Shown in pieces: positions 1-8,280 of a stretch of 28,810 bases of DNA; within the stretch, counting starts at the first letter, position 1, and each line of letters starts with the position of its first letter. A model generated the notes under the pieces. It was not told the DNA's origin. It made no database searches and was given only the letters and a program-made list of their open reading frames with translations. This DNA is from Candidatus Didemnitutus sp. (lineage in GTDB: Bacteria; Verrucomicrobiota; Verrucomicrobiia; Opitutales; Opitutaceae): contig JAUXOH010000067.1 of assembly GCA_030682505.1 (NCBI GenBank), positions 1 through 28,810 of the forward strand. Direction: 5' to 3'. The translations under genes and the position numbers were made by a program.

Positions 1-716
1 ATCTCACCCATGGTCAGGCCCGCTGGGAAGACTCCGCCTAGGCCGGATGTGACCAGGCGTTTCGGTTGGTTCTTGGTGGCGTGAATATCGACCGGCACAA
101 ACTCGACCGTGCCGCGGGGGGGTTGGAACGACGCGTTGAGTCCGCCTTGATAGGAGATCGGCCGGTTGTCGCCTTCGGCGGCCGCTGCGACGCGAAAGGT
201 CGGGCTCGAGATCAAGTCCACCACGGCGGTGTAGGCATAGACTTCGACCACCCGGCCCACGACTCCGCCGACGAAGACCACGGGGGCGCCGACGGTGATG
301 CCGTAGTTGCGACCCTTGCGGATGACGAGGCGCTGCCACCAGCCGGAGAAGTCGCGCTTGGCGACGCGCGCCGGCTCGAACCGGTAGGCCGGCAGCGGCG
401 GCAGTTTCAGCAGGTTCTCGAACCGCAGCAGCTCAACGCGCAGTTGCTCGTTTTCCTGCAGGCGCAGTTCGTAGGCGGCGTTGAGTCGGGCGAGATCGCG
501 ACCCGCCTCGATGATTTCGTTCTTCGGCCGCACGCGCAGCGCCCAGAATTCCTGCAGGTCCTGCACATAGGATTGCGCGGCGGCGAAGGGCGCCTGCAAT
601 TCGAAAAAGGTGACGCGGGTGAACGACTTGACGACCAAGGGGACCAACGCCCACGCCAGCAGCACGACGGCGAGCGTCGCGAAAGGGCGGGCTTGGTCAA
701 AGCGTGGGGAGGACAC
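1..716 (-). CDS. mreC: Rod shape-determining protein MreC (3' end outside window)
   Basis: Periplasmic scaffold protein of the elongasome that links MreB to the peptidoglycan synthesis machinery. The reading frame is open from just after the mreB stop to the left edge, about 238 residues. After the proposed GTG start there is one membrane segment (around residues 11-30, LAVVLLAWALVPLVV), then a helical coiled-coil-like stretch (LQDLQEFWALR ... AYELRLQENEQLRVELLRFENLL), then the beta-rich MreC core with RVAKRDFSGWWQRLVIRKG and GAPVVFVGGVVGRVVEV. The C-terminus lies beyond the window. There is no ATG near the beginning; GTG at 714-716 is the best start, placing about 11 residues before the membrane segment, with no clear ribosome binding site. 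It follows mreB by 39 nt in the same reading frame. MreC family assignment is firm; the start is uncertain. Confidence 0.88.
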   Translation of the reverse strand, partial: MSSPRFDQARPFATLAVVLLAWALVPLVVKSFTRVTFFELQAPFAAAQSYVQDLQEFWALRVRPKNEIIEAGRDLARLNAAYELRLQENEQLRVELLRFENLLKLPPLPAYRFEPARVAKRDFSGWWQRLVIRKGRNYGITVGAPVVFVGGVVGRVVEVYAYTAVVDLISSPTFRVAAAAEGDNRPISYQGGLNASFQPPRGTVEFVPVDIHATKNQPKRLVTSGLGGVFPAGLTMGE

Positions 717-755
717 GGCGTGGTCGGCGTCACGGCCGGCGCAGGCCGGCTCCGC

Positions 756-1781
756 TTAGAAATCCGACGCGATCCGGTAAAGCTCGTCGATGTTGTTCAG
801 GAAGACGCCCGTGCCGTTGGCGACGGCGGAGAGCGGGTCATCCGAGACGGTGACGGGCAGGCCGGTCTTTTCGGAAAGGAGTCTGTCGATGCCGCGAATC
901 AGCGAACCGCCGCCGGCCATGACAAAGCCGCGATCGACCAAGTCGGCGGAAAGTTCCGGCGGGCATCGTTCGAGGGCGGCGCGCACGGCCTCAACGATGG
1001 CGGTGATGGTGTCGGAAATGGCTTCGCGGATTTCCTGCGAGGTGATGTGAATGGTCTTGGGCAAACCGGCAACGGAGTCGCGCCCCTTTACTTCCATCGT
1101 GAGCTCGGTTTCGAGCGGGTAGGCGGAACCGATGGTCATTTTGATCTCTTCCGACGTGCGCTCGCCGATGAGAAGATTGTAGGCGCGCTTCATGTAGTTG
1201 ACGATCGCGGCGTCGATTTCGTCGCCGGCCACGCGGATGGACTTCGAGAAGACGATGCCGGAGAGCGAAATGATCGCGATCTCGGTGGTGCCGCCGCCGA
1301 TGTCCACGATCATGTTGGCCGCGGGTTCATCGACGGGCAGACCGACGCCGAGGGCGGCGGCCATAGGCTCGAGAATGGTGATGACTTCGCGTGCGCCGGC
1401 GTGGGTGGCGGATTCCTTCACCGCGCGCTTTTCCACTTCCGTGATGCCGCTGGGGATGGCGACCACGACACGCGGGGAGACGACCTTCGAATTGTTGTGC
1501 ACCTTCTTGATGAAGTAGCGCAGCATCGCTTCGGTGATGTCGAAATCGGCGATGACGCCATCTTTCATCGGGCGGATGGCCGTGATGTTGCCCGGCGTGC
1601 GGCCGAGCATCTTTTTCGCTTCTTCCCCCACCGCGAGCACCTTGCGGGAGCCCGTGTGAACGGCGACGACGGAGGGTTCGCGAAGCACGATGCCCTTGTC
1701 CTTGACGTAGACGAGGGTGTTGGCGGTTCCGAGATCGATGCCGATGTCGTTGGAGAAAAGTCCCAGCAGTTGATTAAACAT
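756..1781 (-). CDS. mreB: Rod shape-determining protein MreB (actin homologue)
   Basis: Cytoplasmic actin-like ATPase that forms membrane-bound filaments guiding lateral wall synthesis. The protein is 341 residues, normal for the family. The actin-fold nucleotide motifs are visible: GIDLGTANTLVYV near the N-terminus (phosphate 1), VDIGGGTTEIA (phosphate 2) and MAGGGSLIRGID (adenosine). The N-terminus MFNQLLGLFSN fits the short amphipathic membrane-binding helix of MreB. An in-frame ATG 33 nt further upstream would add only low-complexity residues (KPCHRHRH), so the ATG at 1779-1781 is preferred. mreC follows 39 nt after the stop. A sigma70-type promoter candidate lies just upstream (1810-1839). 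Confidence 0.97.
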   Translation of the reverse strand: MFNQLLGLFSNDIGIDLGTANTLVYVKDKGIVLREPSVVAVHTGSRKVLAVGEEAKKMLGRTPGNITAIRPMKDGVIADFDITEAMLRYFIKKVHNNSKVVSPRVVVAIPSGITEVEKRAVKESATHAGAREVITILEPMAAALGVGLPVDEPAANMIVDIGGGTTEIAIISLSGIVFSKSIRVAGDEIDAAIVNYMKRAYNLLIGERTSEEIKMTIGSAYPLETELTMEVKGRDSVAGLPKTIHITSQEIREAISDTITAIVEAVRAALERCPPELSADLVDRGFVMAGGGSLIRGIDRLLSEKTGLPVTVSDDPLSAVANGTGVFLNNIDELYRIASDF

Positions 1782-1809
1782 GTGGCGGTGGCGGTGGCAG
1801 GGTTTCCAA

Positions 1810-1839
1810 ATCAAAGCCGCGAGCGAGAGAAATTGTCAA
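1810..1839 (-). promoter_or_regulatory. Candidate sigma70 promoter of mreB-mreC
   Basis: On the minus strand a consensus -35 box TTGACA (1839-1834) is followed after 18 nt by TTTGAT (1815-1810), about 28 nt before the mreB ATG. It is the best promoter-like match upstream of mreB. Spacing is 1 nt longer than ideal, so the exact -10 is uncertain. Confidence 0.45.
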
Positions 1840-1964
1840 AGCCAAAGGCCTTGAGGGTCGGGAGTTTGGGCACGAAACGAGGTACGGAAAACAGGGAACA
1901 GGGGTTTGATGAAGCGAGCGTTTATGCCCGTCGTGAACCTGTTTCGGTGGTCGCCCTAGGCACG

Positions 1965-2164
1965 GCATTGAGTTTATCCGGGATTTTGCGGCTGGGAGTG
2001 CAGGTGGCGGGCATTCACCGCGGCGGCGAGCGCATCCGGAATTCCGACGGCGAAGAGAAGTTCTGCGGGGCGACGAAGTGCTCGTGTTGGGCAACGCGGA
2101 GCAGATCACCGCGTTTGTTGCCTGGTCCCGGGAAACCGAGGCGGTCGCTGAGACCGGCTCATAA
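1965..2164 (+). pseudogene. Remnant of a TrkA-C/RCK_C domain, likely from a CPA2-type cation antiporter
   Basis: A plus-strand stretch reads as the tail of a regulatory RCK_C (TrkA-C) domain if one frame change is allowed. First part, frame starting 1965: LRLGVQVAGIHRGGERIRNSDGEEK. Second part, after a -1 shift near 2061-2063: LRGDEVLVLGNAEQITAF, then VAWSRETEAVAETGS and a TAA stop at 2162-2164. The pattern 'GVxVxGIxRGGxRI ... L..GDEVLVLGxxEQ' is typical of RCK_C domains at the end of KefB/CPA2 antiporters. No transporter body precedes it; the sequence 1815-1964 shows nothing recognisable. I read it as a decayed gene end. It is based on pattern recognition only; chance similarity is possible but the match is long. 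Confidence 0.5.
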
Positions 2165-2189
2165 AAAAGCGCGCCGGGAGGCGCGCTTT
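2163..2189 (-). terminator. Intrinsic terminator after tatA
   Basis: A perfect 10-bp stem (arms 2166-2175 and 2180-2189, GC-rich centre GCGCGCC) with a 4-nt loop. Read on the minus strand it is followed by six T (2168-2163, partly shared with the stem base), 23 nt after the tatA stop. It would end the dnaG-rpoD-tatA transcript. The plus-strand reading has only three T, so it is mainly a minus-strand terminator. Confidence 0.85.
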
Positions 2190-2211
2190 GGGATGCTGCA
2201 TTCAGACCGGA

Positions 2212-2436
2212 TCAGTTGTTGCCCGGTTTGGGATCGGACTTCGTGTCCGGCTTCTTCTCCGTTGTCGGATCATCCTTGGCCGCGTTCTTGAACTCCTTGA
2301 TCGATTGACCGAGGCCCTTGGCCAGCGAGGGGAGTTTCGAGCCGCCGAAGAGCAGCAGGAGAATCACCAGAACGATGATGAGCTCGGTGGGGCCGACGCC
2401 CATGATGGCAAGGAGGTTGGAATTCACGAGAGACAT
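2212..2436 (-). CDS. tatA: Sec-independent translocase subunit TatA/TatE
   Basis: Small inner-membrane subunit forming the pore-like assembly of the twin-arginine pathway, which exports folded proteins. It has 74 residues: a short N-terminal part, the TatA signature MGVGPTELIIVLVILLLLFG (membrane segment, residues 12-31), the conserved FGGSKLPSLAKGLG hinge and amphipathic helix, then IKEFKNAAKDD and a charged tail rich in K, D and P. The second methionine (M12, ATG at 2401-2403) is also possible and would give 63 residues; neither start has a clear Shine-Dalgarno sequence. It lies 54 nt after the rpoD stop and is probably co-transcribed; no tatC is in the window. Confidence 0.93.
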   Translation of the reverse strand: MSLVNSNLLAIMGVGPTELIIVLVILLLLFGGSKLPSLAKGLGQSIKEFKNAAKDDPTTEKKPDTKSDPKPGNN

Positions 2437-2490
2437 GATGGGGGCAGGCTATTTCGCGGCCGGAGTGAGTAAAGGCGCAAAAAGACGCGC

Positions 2491-4461
2491 TCAGCGGGTC
2501 GGCGGGAAGCCACCGAGGAAGGGCGGCAAGCCGGTCCGCACCGCACCGGGACTGCCGGGCTTCATGAATTGTGCCGGAATGGCCGGTGGTTTCTTGAGCA
2601 GATTCTGCGGGTTGTCGATTTGCTCGGCATCAAAGAAGCCGTGCAGCTGACGAATGCGTGTCGGGTGGCGCATCTTGCGCAGCGCCTTGGCCTCGATCTG
2701 CCGGATGCGCTCGCGGGTGACCTTGAATTGCTTGCCCACTTCCTCGAGCGTGCGGCTGTAGCCGTCGACCAGCCCGAAGCGCAGGGTGAGCACGCGGCGT
2801 TCGCGTTCGGTGAGCGAGTCGAGCACGTCCATGATCTTTTCGCGCAAGAGCGAGAAGGCGGTCATGTCGTAGGGATTCTCGGCGGCCTTGTCCTCGATGA
2901 AGTCGCCGAAGGAGGTGTCGTCGCCGTCGCCGACGGGCGATTGGAGCGAGATGGGCTGTTGCGCCATCTTCATGATCTGCTGCACGCGCTCGACGGGGAG
3001 ATTCATCTCATCGGCCACTTCCTCCGGCGTCGGCTCGTGGCCGAACTCCTGGAGCAACTGCTTCTGGACCTGCATCACCTTGTTCAGCGTCTCGATCATG
3101 TGGACCGGGATGCGGATGGTGCGGGCTTGGTCGGCAATCGAGCGGGTGATGGCCTGACGGATCCACCACGTGGCGTAGGTGGAGAATTTGTAGCCGCGAC
3201 GGTATTCGAATTTCTCGACCGCCTTCATCAGGCCCATGTTGCCCTCCTGGATCAGATCGAGGAATGAGAGACCGCGGTTGGTGTATTTCTTCGCGATGGA
3301 AATGACGAGGCGCAGGTTGGCCTCCACCATCTCCGTCTTGGCCTGATGGGCCTCGCGGATGTGCTTGCGACCGATCTTGAGCGCCTCGAGCAAGGCCACG
3401 GGCGTGATACGGAGATCAGCCTCGAGCACCTTCAGCCGATGATTGACGGCACGCACGTCGATGGTGGCGTCCTTCTTCGATTTCGGGTGCTTCGCGCGGT
3501 AGAGCTCGACGTTGCACTTCTCGAGTTCGGCAATCTTGGGCTCGAAATCGATCAGGAAGTCCTCGAACACCTTCAGCTTGAAGAAAAATTTGACGTAGTT
3601 GGCGCGGAGGACGTTGTCGCGCTTCTTGAACCGGATCATCGCGTTCTTGCGCGCCTTCTCGTCCTTCGCCTTGTGGGAGTCGAGCCAGGCCTCGGTCGCG
3701 GCGACGTCGTTGTCGCGCGTGCTCTTCACGAGCTTCTCGAGGTTCTTGAAATAGATTTCGCGGCTCTCGATCTTCTTGTCGATGACGAGACGATCGAAAC
3801 GCTCGGTGCGCAGGATGAGTTTCTCGCCGAGGTCAGCGAGGTGCTTGCCGACGGGACCGATGACGAAGAGCGCGGCGAGGGCGTTGGACTCGGCGGTCTC
3901 GATGCGCTTGGAGATTTCCACTTCCTGTTCGCGCGTCAGCAGCGGGACCTGGCCCATCTGCTTGAGGTACATGCGAACCGGGTCGTCGAGGATGTCGTTG
4001 TTCGACGTGCGTGACTCCTCTTCCTCGGCTTCTTCCTGACGGGCCTTGTAGCCTTCGACTTCCTCGGGATCGAGGATGTCGATCTCGAGGTTCTGGAGAA
4101 TGGAAATGACGTTCTCGATGTCCTCGGGATTGTCGACGGACTCGGGCAGCGCTTCGTTGATGTCGGCGTAGGTCAGGTAGCCCTGTTCCTTCGAGAGGCG
4201 AATGAGGAAACGGATCTTTTCGTTCAGATCGCCGGTGAGGCTCTCGAGGGCCTTGCCCTTGAGTTCCTTCGCGGCGTCGGCGATGGCCGCGAGCGGCGCG
4301 CTGTGCTTCGTAGGCTCCGCGGCGGTGGCCGGTGGCTTGCTGATGACCGCCGCTGCCGTGGGCTTCGGGCTGGCGGGTGCGGCGCTGCTCTTGGCGGGAG
4401 CATGTTTTTTGGCTTTGCTGGCTTTGGCAGCAGGTGCGGAAGGCTTGGTTTTACGCGGCAT
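2491..4461 (-). CDS. rpoD: RNA polymerase primary sigma factor RpoD (sigma70)
   Basis: Primary sigma factor directing RNA polymerase to housekeeping promoters. From M16 of the longest frame (MPRKTKPSAP) it is 656 residues. Order of domains: a K/A/P-rich N-terminal extension; region 1.1 (IRFLIRLSKEQGYLTYADINEALP); region 1.2 (DPVRMYLKQMGQVPLLTREQE); a long non-conserved insertion; region 2 (EANLRLVISIAKKYTNRG, FSTYATWWIRQAITRSIADQ); region 3; region 4 (TLEEVGKQFKVTRERIRQIE). After the usual family end (RQLHGFFD) there is an unusual tail of about 45 residues rich in proline and glycine. An ATG 45 nt upstream exists but adds non-conserved sequence. It follows dnaG by 60 nt, the classic dnaG-rpoD order. 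Confidence 0.97.
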   Translation of the reverse strand: MPRKTKPSAPAAKASKAKKHAPAKSSAAPASPKPTAAAVISKPPATAAEPTKHSAPLAAIADAAKELKGKALESLTGDLNEKIRFLIRLSKEQGYLTYADINEALPESVDNPEDIENVISILQNLEIDILDPEEVEGYKARQEEAEEEESRTSNNDILDDPVRMYLKQMGQVPLLTREQEVEISKRIETAESNALAALFVIGPVGKHLADLGEKLILRTERFDRLVIDKKIESREIYFKNLEKLVKSTRDNDVAATEAWLDSHKAKDEKARKNAMIRFKKRDNVLRANYVKFFFKLKVFEDFLIDFEPKIAELEKCNVELYRAKHPKSKKDATIDVRAVNHRLKVLEADLRITPVALLEALKIGRKHIREAHQAKTEMVEANLRLVISIAKKYTNRGLSFLDLIQEGNMGLMKAVEKFEYRRGYKFSTYATWWIRQAITRSIADQARTIRIPVHMIETLNKVMQVQKQLLQEFGHEPTPEEVADEMNLPVERVQQIMKMAQQPISLQSPVGDGDDTSFGDFIEDKAAENPYDMTAFSLLREKIMDVLDSLTERERRVLTLRFGLVDGYSRTLEEVGKQFKVTRERIRQIEAKALRKMRHPTRIRQLHGFFDAEQIDNPQNLLKKPPAIPAQFMKPGSPGAVRTGLPPFLGGFPPTR

Positions 4462-4521
4462 GGCGAGGATAAAGGCGGGCTCGGAACGAGTTACGAAACG
4501 AAGCAAAACGGCGGACAGCGC

Positions 4522-6399
4522 TCAGGAAGCAATCACAAGCTTCGGTGGATTTTGGAGCTGTCGGATGATATCTGCGCGTTGCTTCAAGAGTGAAAATAGG
4601 TGGTCGTCACCATTTGTGCCCTGACTGGCTATTTCAAGTTCTATTTGACGCAGTTGTGGTTCGAAGTGGCTGCGCTGAAGCGCGCGGATCCCTTCGTTGG
4701 CATATTTGACCACATCCTCGTCGCCGGGGCCTTCGAAAAGCAGATTGGCCACCAGTGCCTTTTCTTCCTGCGTTTCAAGGAGTTGGTCAAGCTGGGCTCG
4801 CCCGGGCCAGCCGTTGTGCTGGGCCTCGGCGAGGAACCGGTCGAGCAAGCGGCCCGCCAAGGTCGAGCCGTCGATCCAGTCGTGCGGCAGCTGGGACGAG
4901 AGCGCGATGAGCACGGGTTCATCGTGCAAGCAAAGGTAGAGCAAGTGCTCCGCGGTGCCCTTGGTGTGGGCATTGGCTCCCGGGGTGAGCGCAGCCGGGG
5001 TGGGGTCAGGATTGGGCGCGGTGGCGTAGCGGGCGGCGCCCGCCTGTCGCGCCAGCACGGCGCGAAAATCCTGTTCCACCGCCGTGGTCGGCAAGCGCAG
5101 GAGCTGGGCGACTTCGCTGACGAAACCGGAGCGCGCCACATCGCTCTCCGCGTGGGCGATGATTTCGAACAAGGCCTGCGTGGCCCGCGCTTTTTGTTCG
5201 GCCCCGGCGTTGGCGGCATCGGGCAGGAGCGAGCGCACGGCGAACTCCATCGCCCCGAGGGAATTTTGCTGCACGGCCGCGTAGGCCGCGAGTCCGCGCT
5301 CGAGGAACAGCAGATCCGGATCGAGTTTCTCCGCGCCGGCGAGCATGAGAAAACGAACCTCGAGACCGGCCTTGAGGGCCAACGGCAGAAAACGCAGCGA
5401 TGCCTTCTGGCCGGCGGCATCGCTGTCGAAGAAACACTCCGCCTGCGGGCTGTAACGCCGCATGAGCAGCAACTGGCCTTCGGTGATCGAAGTGCCTTGC
5501 GGGGCGACCGCTGTCTTCAACCCGACGCTCCAGCACCGCAACGCATCGAGTTGCCCCTCGACGAGCACGAAGGGATGGCCCTCGCCGACCTGGGAGCGGG
5601 CGCGATCGAGGTTAAAGAGCAGGTTGCTCTTGGTGAAAATGGGGGTCTCGGGCGAGTTGACGTATTTGGCTTCGCGCGCCGGATCGTCGGCGGGCGTCAG
5701 CTCGAGCTGGCGCGCCGTGAAAGCCACGATGCGCGACTGGTGGTCGCGGATCGGAATCATCAGGCGGCCGCGGAAACGCGGGCGCAGGGTGCTGCTGGAA
5801 ACGACGGCGCCGTCGCGCACGAAAAACAGTCCGCATTGCCGGAGCGCTTCCTCGGAAAACTGGCGCTTGATGAGCGCGGCGGCCAGCGCCTGGTCCTCGA
5901 CCGGGGCGAAGCCGATCTTGAACTCGTCGGCGAGTTCGAGCGTGAAACGCCGGTTGGTCACCCAATAGTCGCGGATGTATTTCCCGTGGGGCGCGTCGGC
6001 GAGGAAGGCGTGGCGAAAATAATCCGCCGCGAGGTCGTGGATATCAAAGAGCTCCTGGCGCAACGAGCGCTCTTCGCGCGACGGACCCCCGGAGCCCGCC
6101 TCGTATTCGAGTTCGGCGCCAAAGCGCTTGGCCAGGGCCTCGGCCGCCTCGGTGAACGGAAGGCCCTCGGTCTCCATCACAAACGACAGGATGTCGCCCG
6201 CCTTGCCGCAGCCGAAGCATTTGTAGAAGCCCTTGTCGGTCGAAACGTGAAAGGACGGGGTCTTCTCGGAGTGGAACGGACAGAGGCCCTTGAAGCGGTT
6301 GCCGCCCGACTTCTTCAGGGCGACCGTGCGTGCCACCACGTCGTGAATGTTCACGCGGAGTTTCAAGTCGCGAAGGCTGCTGGCTTTGATGACGGGCAC
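4522..6399 (-). CDS. dnaG: DNA primase DnaG
   Basis: Synthesises RNA primers for lagging-strand replication. 625 residues, normal length. N-terminal CHC2 zinc-binding domain with C40, H43, C61 and C64 (GLCPFHSEKTPSF ... YKCFGCGKAGD). Central catalytic core, with the TOPRIM domain around residues 276-345: E281 in VLVEGQLDAL and the acidic pair D325/D327 in FFDSDAAGQKAS. The C-terminal helicase-binding region is present but weakly conserved, with an alanine/proline-rich linker. The start is GTG at 6397-6399, giving the conserved beginning VIKASSLRDLKLRVNIHDVV. A possible -10 element (ACTGCT, minus strand 6414-6409) sits 9 nt before the start. It heads the dnaG-rpoD-tatA unit. Confidence 0.97.
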   Translation of the reverse strand: MPVIKASSLRDLKLRVNIHDVVARTVALKKSGGNRFKGLCPFHSEKTPSFHVSTDKGFYKCFGCGKAGDILSFVMETEGLPFTEAAEALAKRFGAELEYEAGSGGPSREERSLRQELFDIHDLAADYFRHAFLADAPHGKYIRDYWVTNRRFTLELADEFKIGFAPVEDQALAAALIKRQFSEEALRQCGLFFVRDGAVVSSSTLRPRFRGRLMIPIRDHQSRIVAFTARQLELTPADDPAREAKYVNSPETPIFTKSNLLFNLDRARSQVGEGHPFVLVEGQLDALRCWSVGLKTAVAPQGTSITEGQLLLMRRYSPQAECFFDSDAAGQKASLRFLPLALKAGLEVRFLMLAGAEKLDPDLLFLERGLAAYAAVQQNSLGAMEFAVRSLLPDAANAGAEQKARATQALFEIIAHAESDVARSGFVSEVAQLLRLPTTAVEQDFRAVLARQAGAARYATAPNPDPTPAALTPGANAHTKGTAEHLLYLCLHDEPVLIALSSQLPHDWIDGSTLAGRLLDRFLAEAQHNGWPGRAQLDQLLETQEEKALVANLLFEGPGDEDVVKYANEGIRALQRSHFEPQLRQIELEIASQGTNGDDHLFSLLKQRADIIRQLQNPPKLVIAS

Positions 6400-6628
6400 G
6401 GACGGATAAGCAGTAGTGCTGTGGCATGACCCCCGCCGAGGAAAATCTGCGGGATTTCGCGGTTGGGCGACGGCGATCGCCGCTCGCGGCCTGTTCCCGC
6501 TCGGGTCGAGCGCGGGGGAGGGCCGGGAATAAATTCCAACTCCGATTAAACTTTTCCGCGGCGGTGCGGTCTGTCAACGTGCGCGGCTCATGCCACGGGC
6601 TGGTGCCCTCCGCCGTCCTTACCACCTC

Positions 6629-7717
6629 ATGACCCTTTCTTTCCTCCGGCCTGTCCGTTTTTTTTCGCAGTTGGTTTTCGCCGTCTGCGCGCCACTGGCC
6701 TTGCTGGCCCAGTCAGCCGGTCCGGTGCCGTCGGTCAAACCGGAAGCCGCCCCGGATCTCCCCGTGTGGGAGGCGCGGCTCAGCGATTTCAGCGAGGCCA
6801 GCTATCGGTATGCGGTGGAGCAGATGTTGCAGGAATACGAGCGCGCCAACGGACGGGAATTGAAACCCGGCGCGAAGAAGAAGGTGGGATTGAAAATCTA
6901 CACGGATTCGGGTCCGGGTCTCGCCACGCCGTTTCCGCTCGTGCGGGCGGTCATCGCTTCGCTCCTGAAGCGCGGCTATGACAAGGAGGATATTTTTCTC
7001 GTCGGCCTGAACCCGCTCCGCCTGCGTCTGACCGGCTATCTGCCGTCGTTTTCGACCGGGCTGGCGCCGTTTCCGGGCCATCCGGTTTACGTGCTCGAGT
7101 CCGGAAAGTTCTATGATCCGGCCTGGTTCTATGACAGCCCGTTGCCGGCGCGATTTGATCCGGTGACGAATGACCGGGCGGTCGAGGCGGCGGCCGGGGG
7201 CAAGAACAACACCACGCTGGAGGAGGACCGGAAGAGCTTCCTCGCGACCCCGCTGTTTGTGGATGCCGACTTCTGGATCAACCTGCCGGTTTACACCGAT
7301 CACCCGGTGCTCGGCGTGAACGGCGCCTTGGTCAACGCCACGCTGTGGAATGCGAGCAACACGTTTCGCTTCTTCCGAAGTCCGGCGACGGCACCGGCGG
7401 CGGTGGCGGAAATGGCCGCGATCCCCGAATTGCGGGAAGGTTGGGTCCTCACGCTCGTCAGTCTCCAGCTTTATCAATTCATCGGGGGACCGTATTTCAA
7501 TTCCCTCTACACGCTCTCCGAGCCGAAGTTGTGGGGCAGTTCCGATCCGGTGTTGCTCGACGCGCTGATGCTCGAGCGGTTGAACGCCGCGCGGAAACGC
7601 ACCGGGTTTGCCGCGATCGGGGAGGACGGCACCCGGATGCTCGACTTCGCCGAGCAACTCGGCGTCGGCGTGCGCAAGGTGGAGGGGGTGCGGTTGACGC
7701 CCGTCGGGCAAAACTAA
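6629..7717 (+). CDS. Secreted DUF362-like protein
   Basis: 362 residues from the ATG at 6629; an ATG 39 nt upstream only adds an unlikely extension. A signal peptide is visible: basic start MTLSFLRPVRFF, hydrophobic core QLVFAVCAPLALLAQ, possible cleavage near AQSAG. The mature part contains KVGLKIYTDSGPGLATPFPL, DIFLVGLNPLRLRLTGYLP, DADFWINLPVYTDHPVLGVNG and ALVNATLWNASNTFRFFR, which resemble DUF362-family proteins (function mostly unknown). I see no cysteine-rich cluster motif; the family call rests on remembered motif pattern. It is divergent from dnaG, with 229 nt between them holding no obvious gene, and 69 nt before nuoA. Biochemical function cannot be stated. Confidence 0.62.
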   Translation: MTLSFLRPVRFFSQLVFAVCAPLALLAQSAGPVPSVKPEAAPDLPVWEARLSDFSEASYRYAVEQMLQEYERANGRELKPGAKKKVGLKIYTDSGPGLATPFPLVRAVIASLLKRGYDKEDIFLVGLNPLRLRLTGYLPSFSTGLAPFPGHPVYVLESGKFYDPAWFYDSPLPARFDPVTNDRAVEAAAGGKNNTTLEEDRKSFLATPLFVDADFWINLPVYTDHPVLGVNGALVNATLWNASNTFRFFRSPATAPAAVAEMAAIPELREGWVLTLVSLQLYQFIGGPYFNSLYTLSEPKLWGSSDPVLLDALMLERLNAARKRTGFAAIGEDGTRMLDFAEQLGVGVRKVEGVRLTPVGQN

Positions 7718-7751
7718 AGCCGGATCGGCGCCCGCCCGCCGCACTTTCCCC

Positions 7752-7779
7752 TTGAAACGGGCCCGGGTGCCGCAACGCT
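7752..7779 (+). promoter_or_regulatory. Candidate promoter of nuoA (near-leaderless)
   Basis: TTGAAA (7752-7757), a 16-nt spacer, then AACGCT (7774-7779), ending only 7 nt before the ATG at 7787. The transcript would start at or next to the start codon. The same layout (TTGnnn, 16 nt, nnnGCT) recurs upstream of rpmG, argH and the MFS gene, which supports it. Confidence 0.5.
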
Positions 7780-7786
7780 GGGACCA

Positions 7787-8161
7787 ATGTCCTCCGCCGA
7801 CTATCTGCCGATTCTCGTTCAGGTGACGCTCGCCGTGGTAATCACCGGCACCGTGATCGGTGCCAGCCATTTGTTCGGCCAGCGTTTCCGGCGCAATCGC
7901 ATCAAGGACACCGCCTACGAATGCGGCGTCCCGGCTGAGGGCAGCACCCACACGCGGTTTTCGGTGAAGTTCTACGTCACCGCGATGCTGTTCATCCTCT
8001 TCGACATCGAAGTCGTGTTCCTGATTCCCTGGACGTTTGTGTATCGCGATTTTCTCGCGCATCACATCTCGATCTTCGCCCCGATGATGTTCTTCCTCGG
8101 CGTGCTGGTGCTCGGCCTGTTCTACGAGGTGAAAAAAGGCGCGCTCGAGTGGGAGAAATGA
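7787..8161 (+). CDS. nuoA: NADH-quinone oxidoreductase subunit A
   Basis: Small membrane subunit of respiratory complex I, part of the interface between the membrane arm and the quinone site. 124 residues with three membrane segments: ILVQVTLAVVITGTVIGASHLF, FYVTAMLFILFDIEVVFLIPW and MMFFLGVLVLGLFYE. The family hallmarks are YECGVP (conserved Cys loop), RFSVKFYVTAMLFILFDIE and EWEK-like end. Other nuo genes are absent from the window, so this is an orphan nuoA copy; whether the remaining subunits sit elsewhere cannot be seen. The ATG is 7 nt after a promoter-like -10, so the mRNA may be leaderless. Confidence 0.95.
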   Translation: MSSADYLPILVQVTLAVVITGTVIGASHLFGQRFRRNRIKDTAYECGVPAEGSTHTRFSVKFYVTAMLFILFDIEVVFLIPWTFVYRDFLAHHISIFAPMMFFLGVLVLGLFYEVKKGALEWEK

Positions 8162-8280
8162 TTGGCGCCACCGGTGCCCCGGCGCGCGGGATTGCTGGGC
8201 CGACTGAACGCCAACACTCCCGCGGCCCTCGTGTCCCGGCGATTTTCCCGAACCCCATTTTGCTTCTGCGGCGATAACCC

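Noticed and set aside
1774..2109. 111-codon minus-strand frame upstream of mreB
   Set aside because: Pro/Arg/Ser-rich, overlaps the mreB start and promoter; the plus strand of the same stretch has the better (RCK_C-like) reading.
66..2291. 741-codon plus-strand frame
   Set aside because: Runs antisense through mreC and mreB; composition is Arg/Gly/Asp/His-rich as expected for the shadow of high-GC genes. Only the part after 1965 may carry a real (decayed) domain.
4600..6429. 609-codon plus-strand frame
   Set aside because: Antisense to dnaG, which has all primase motifs.
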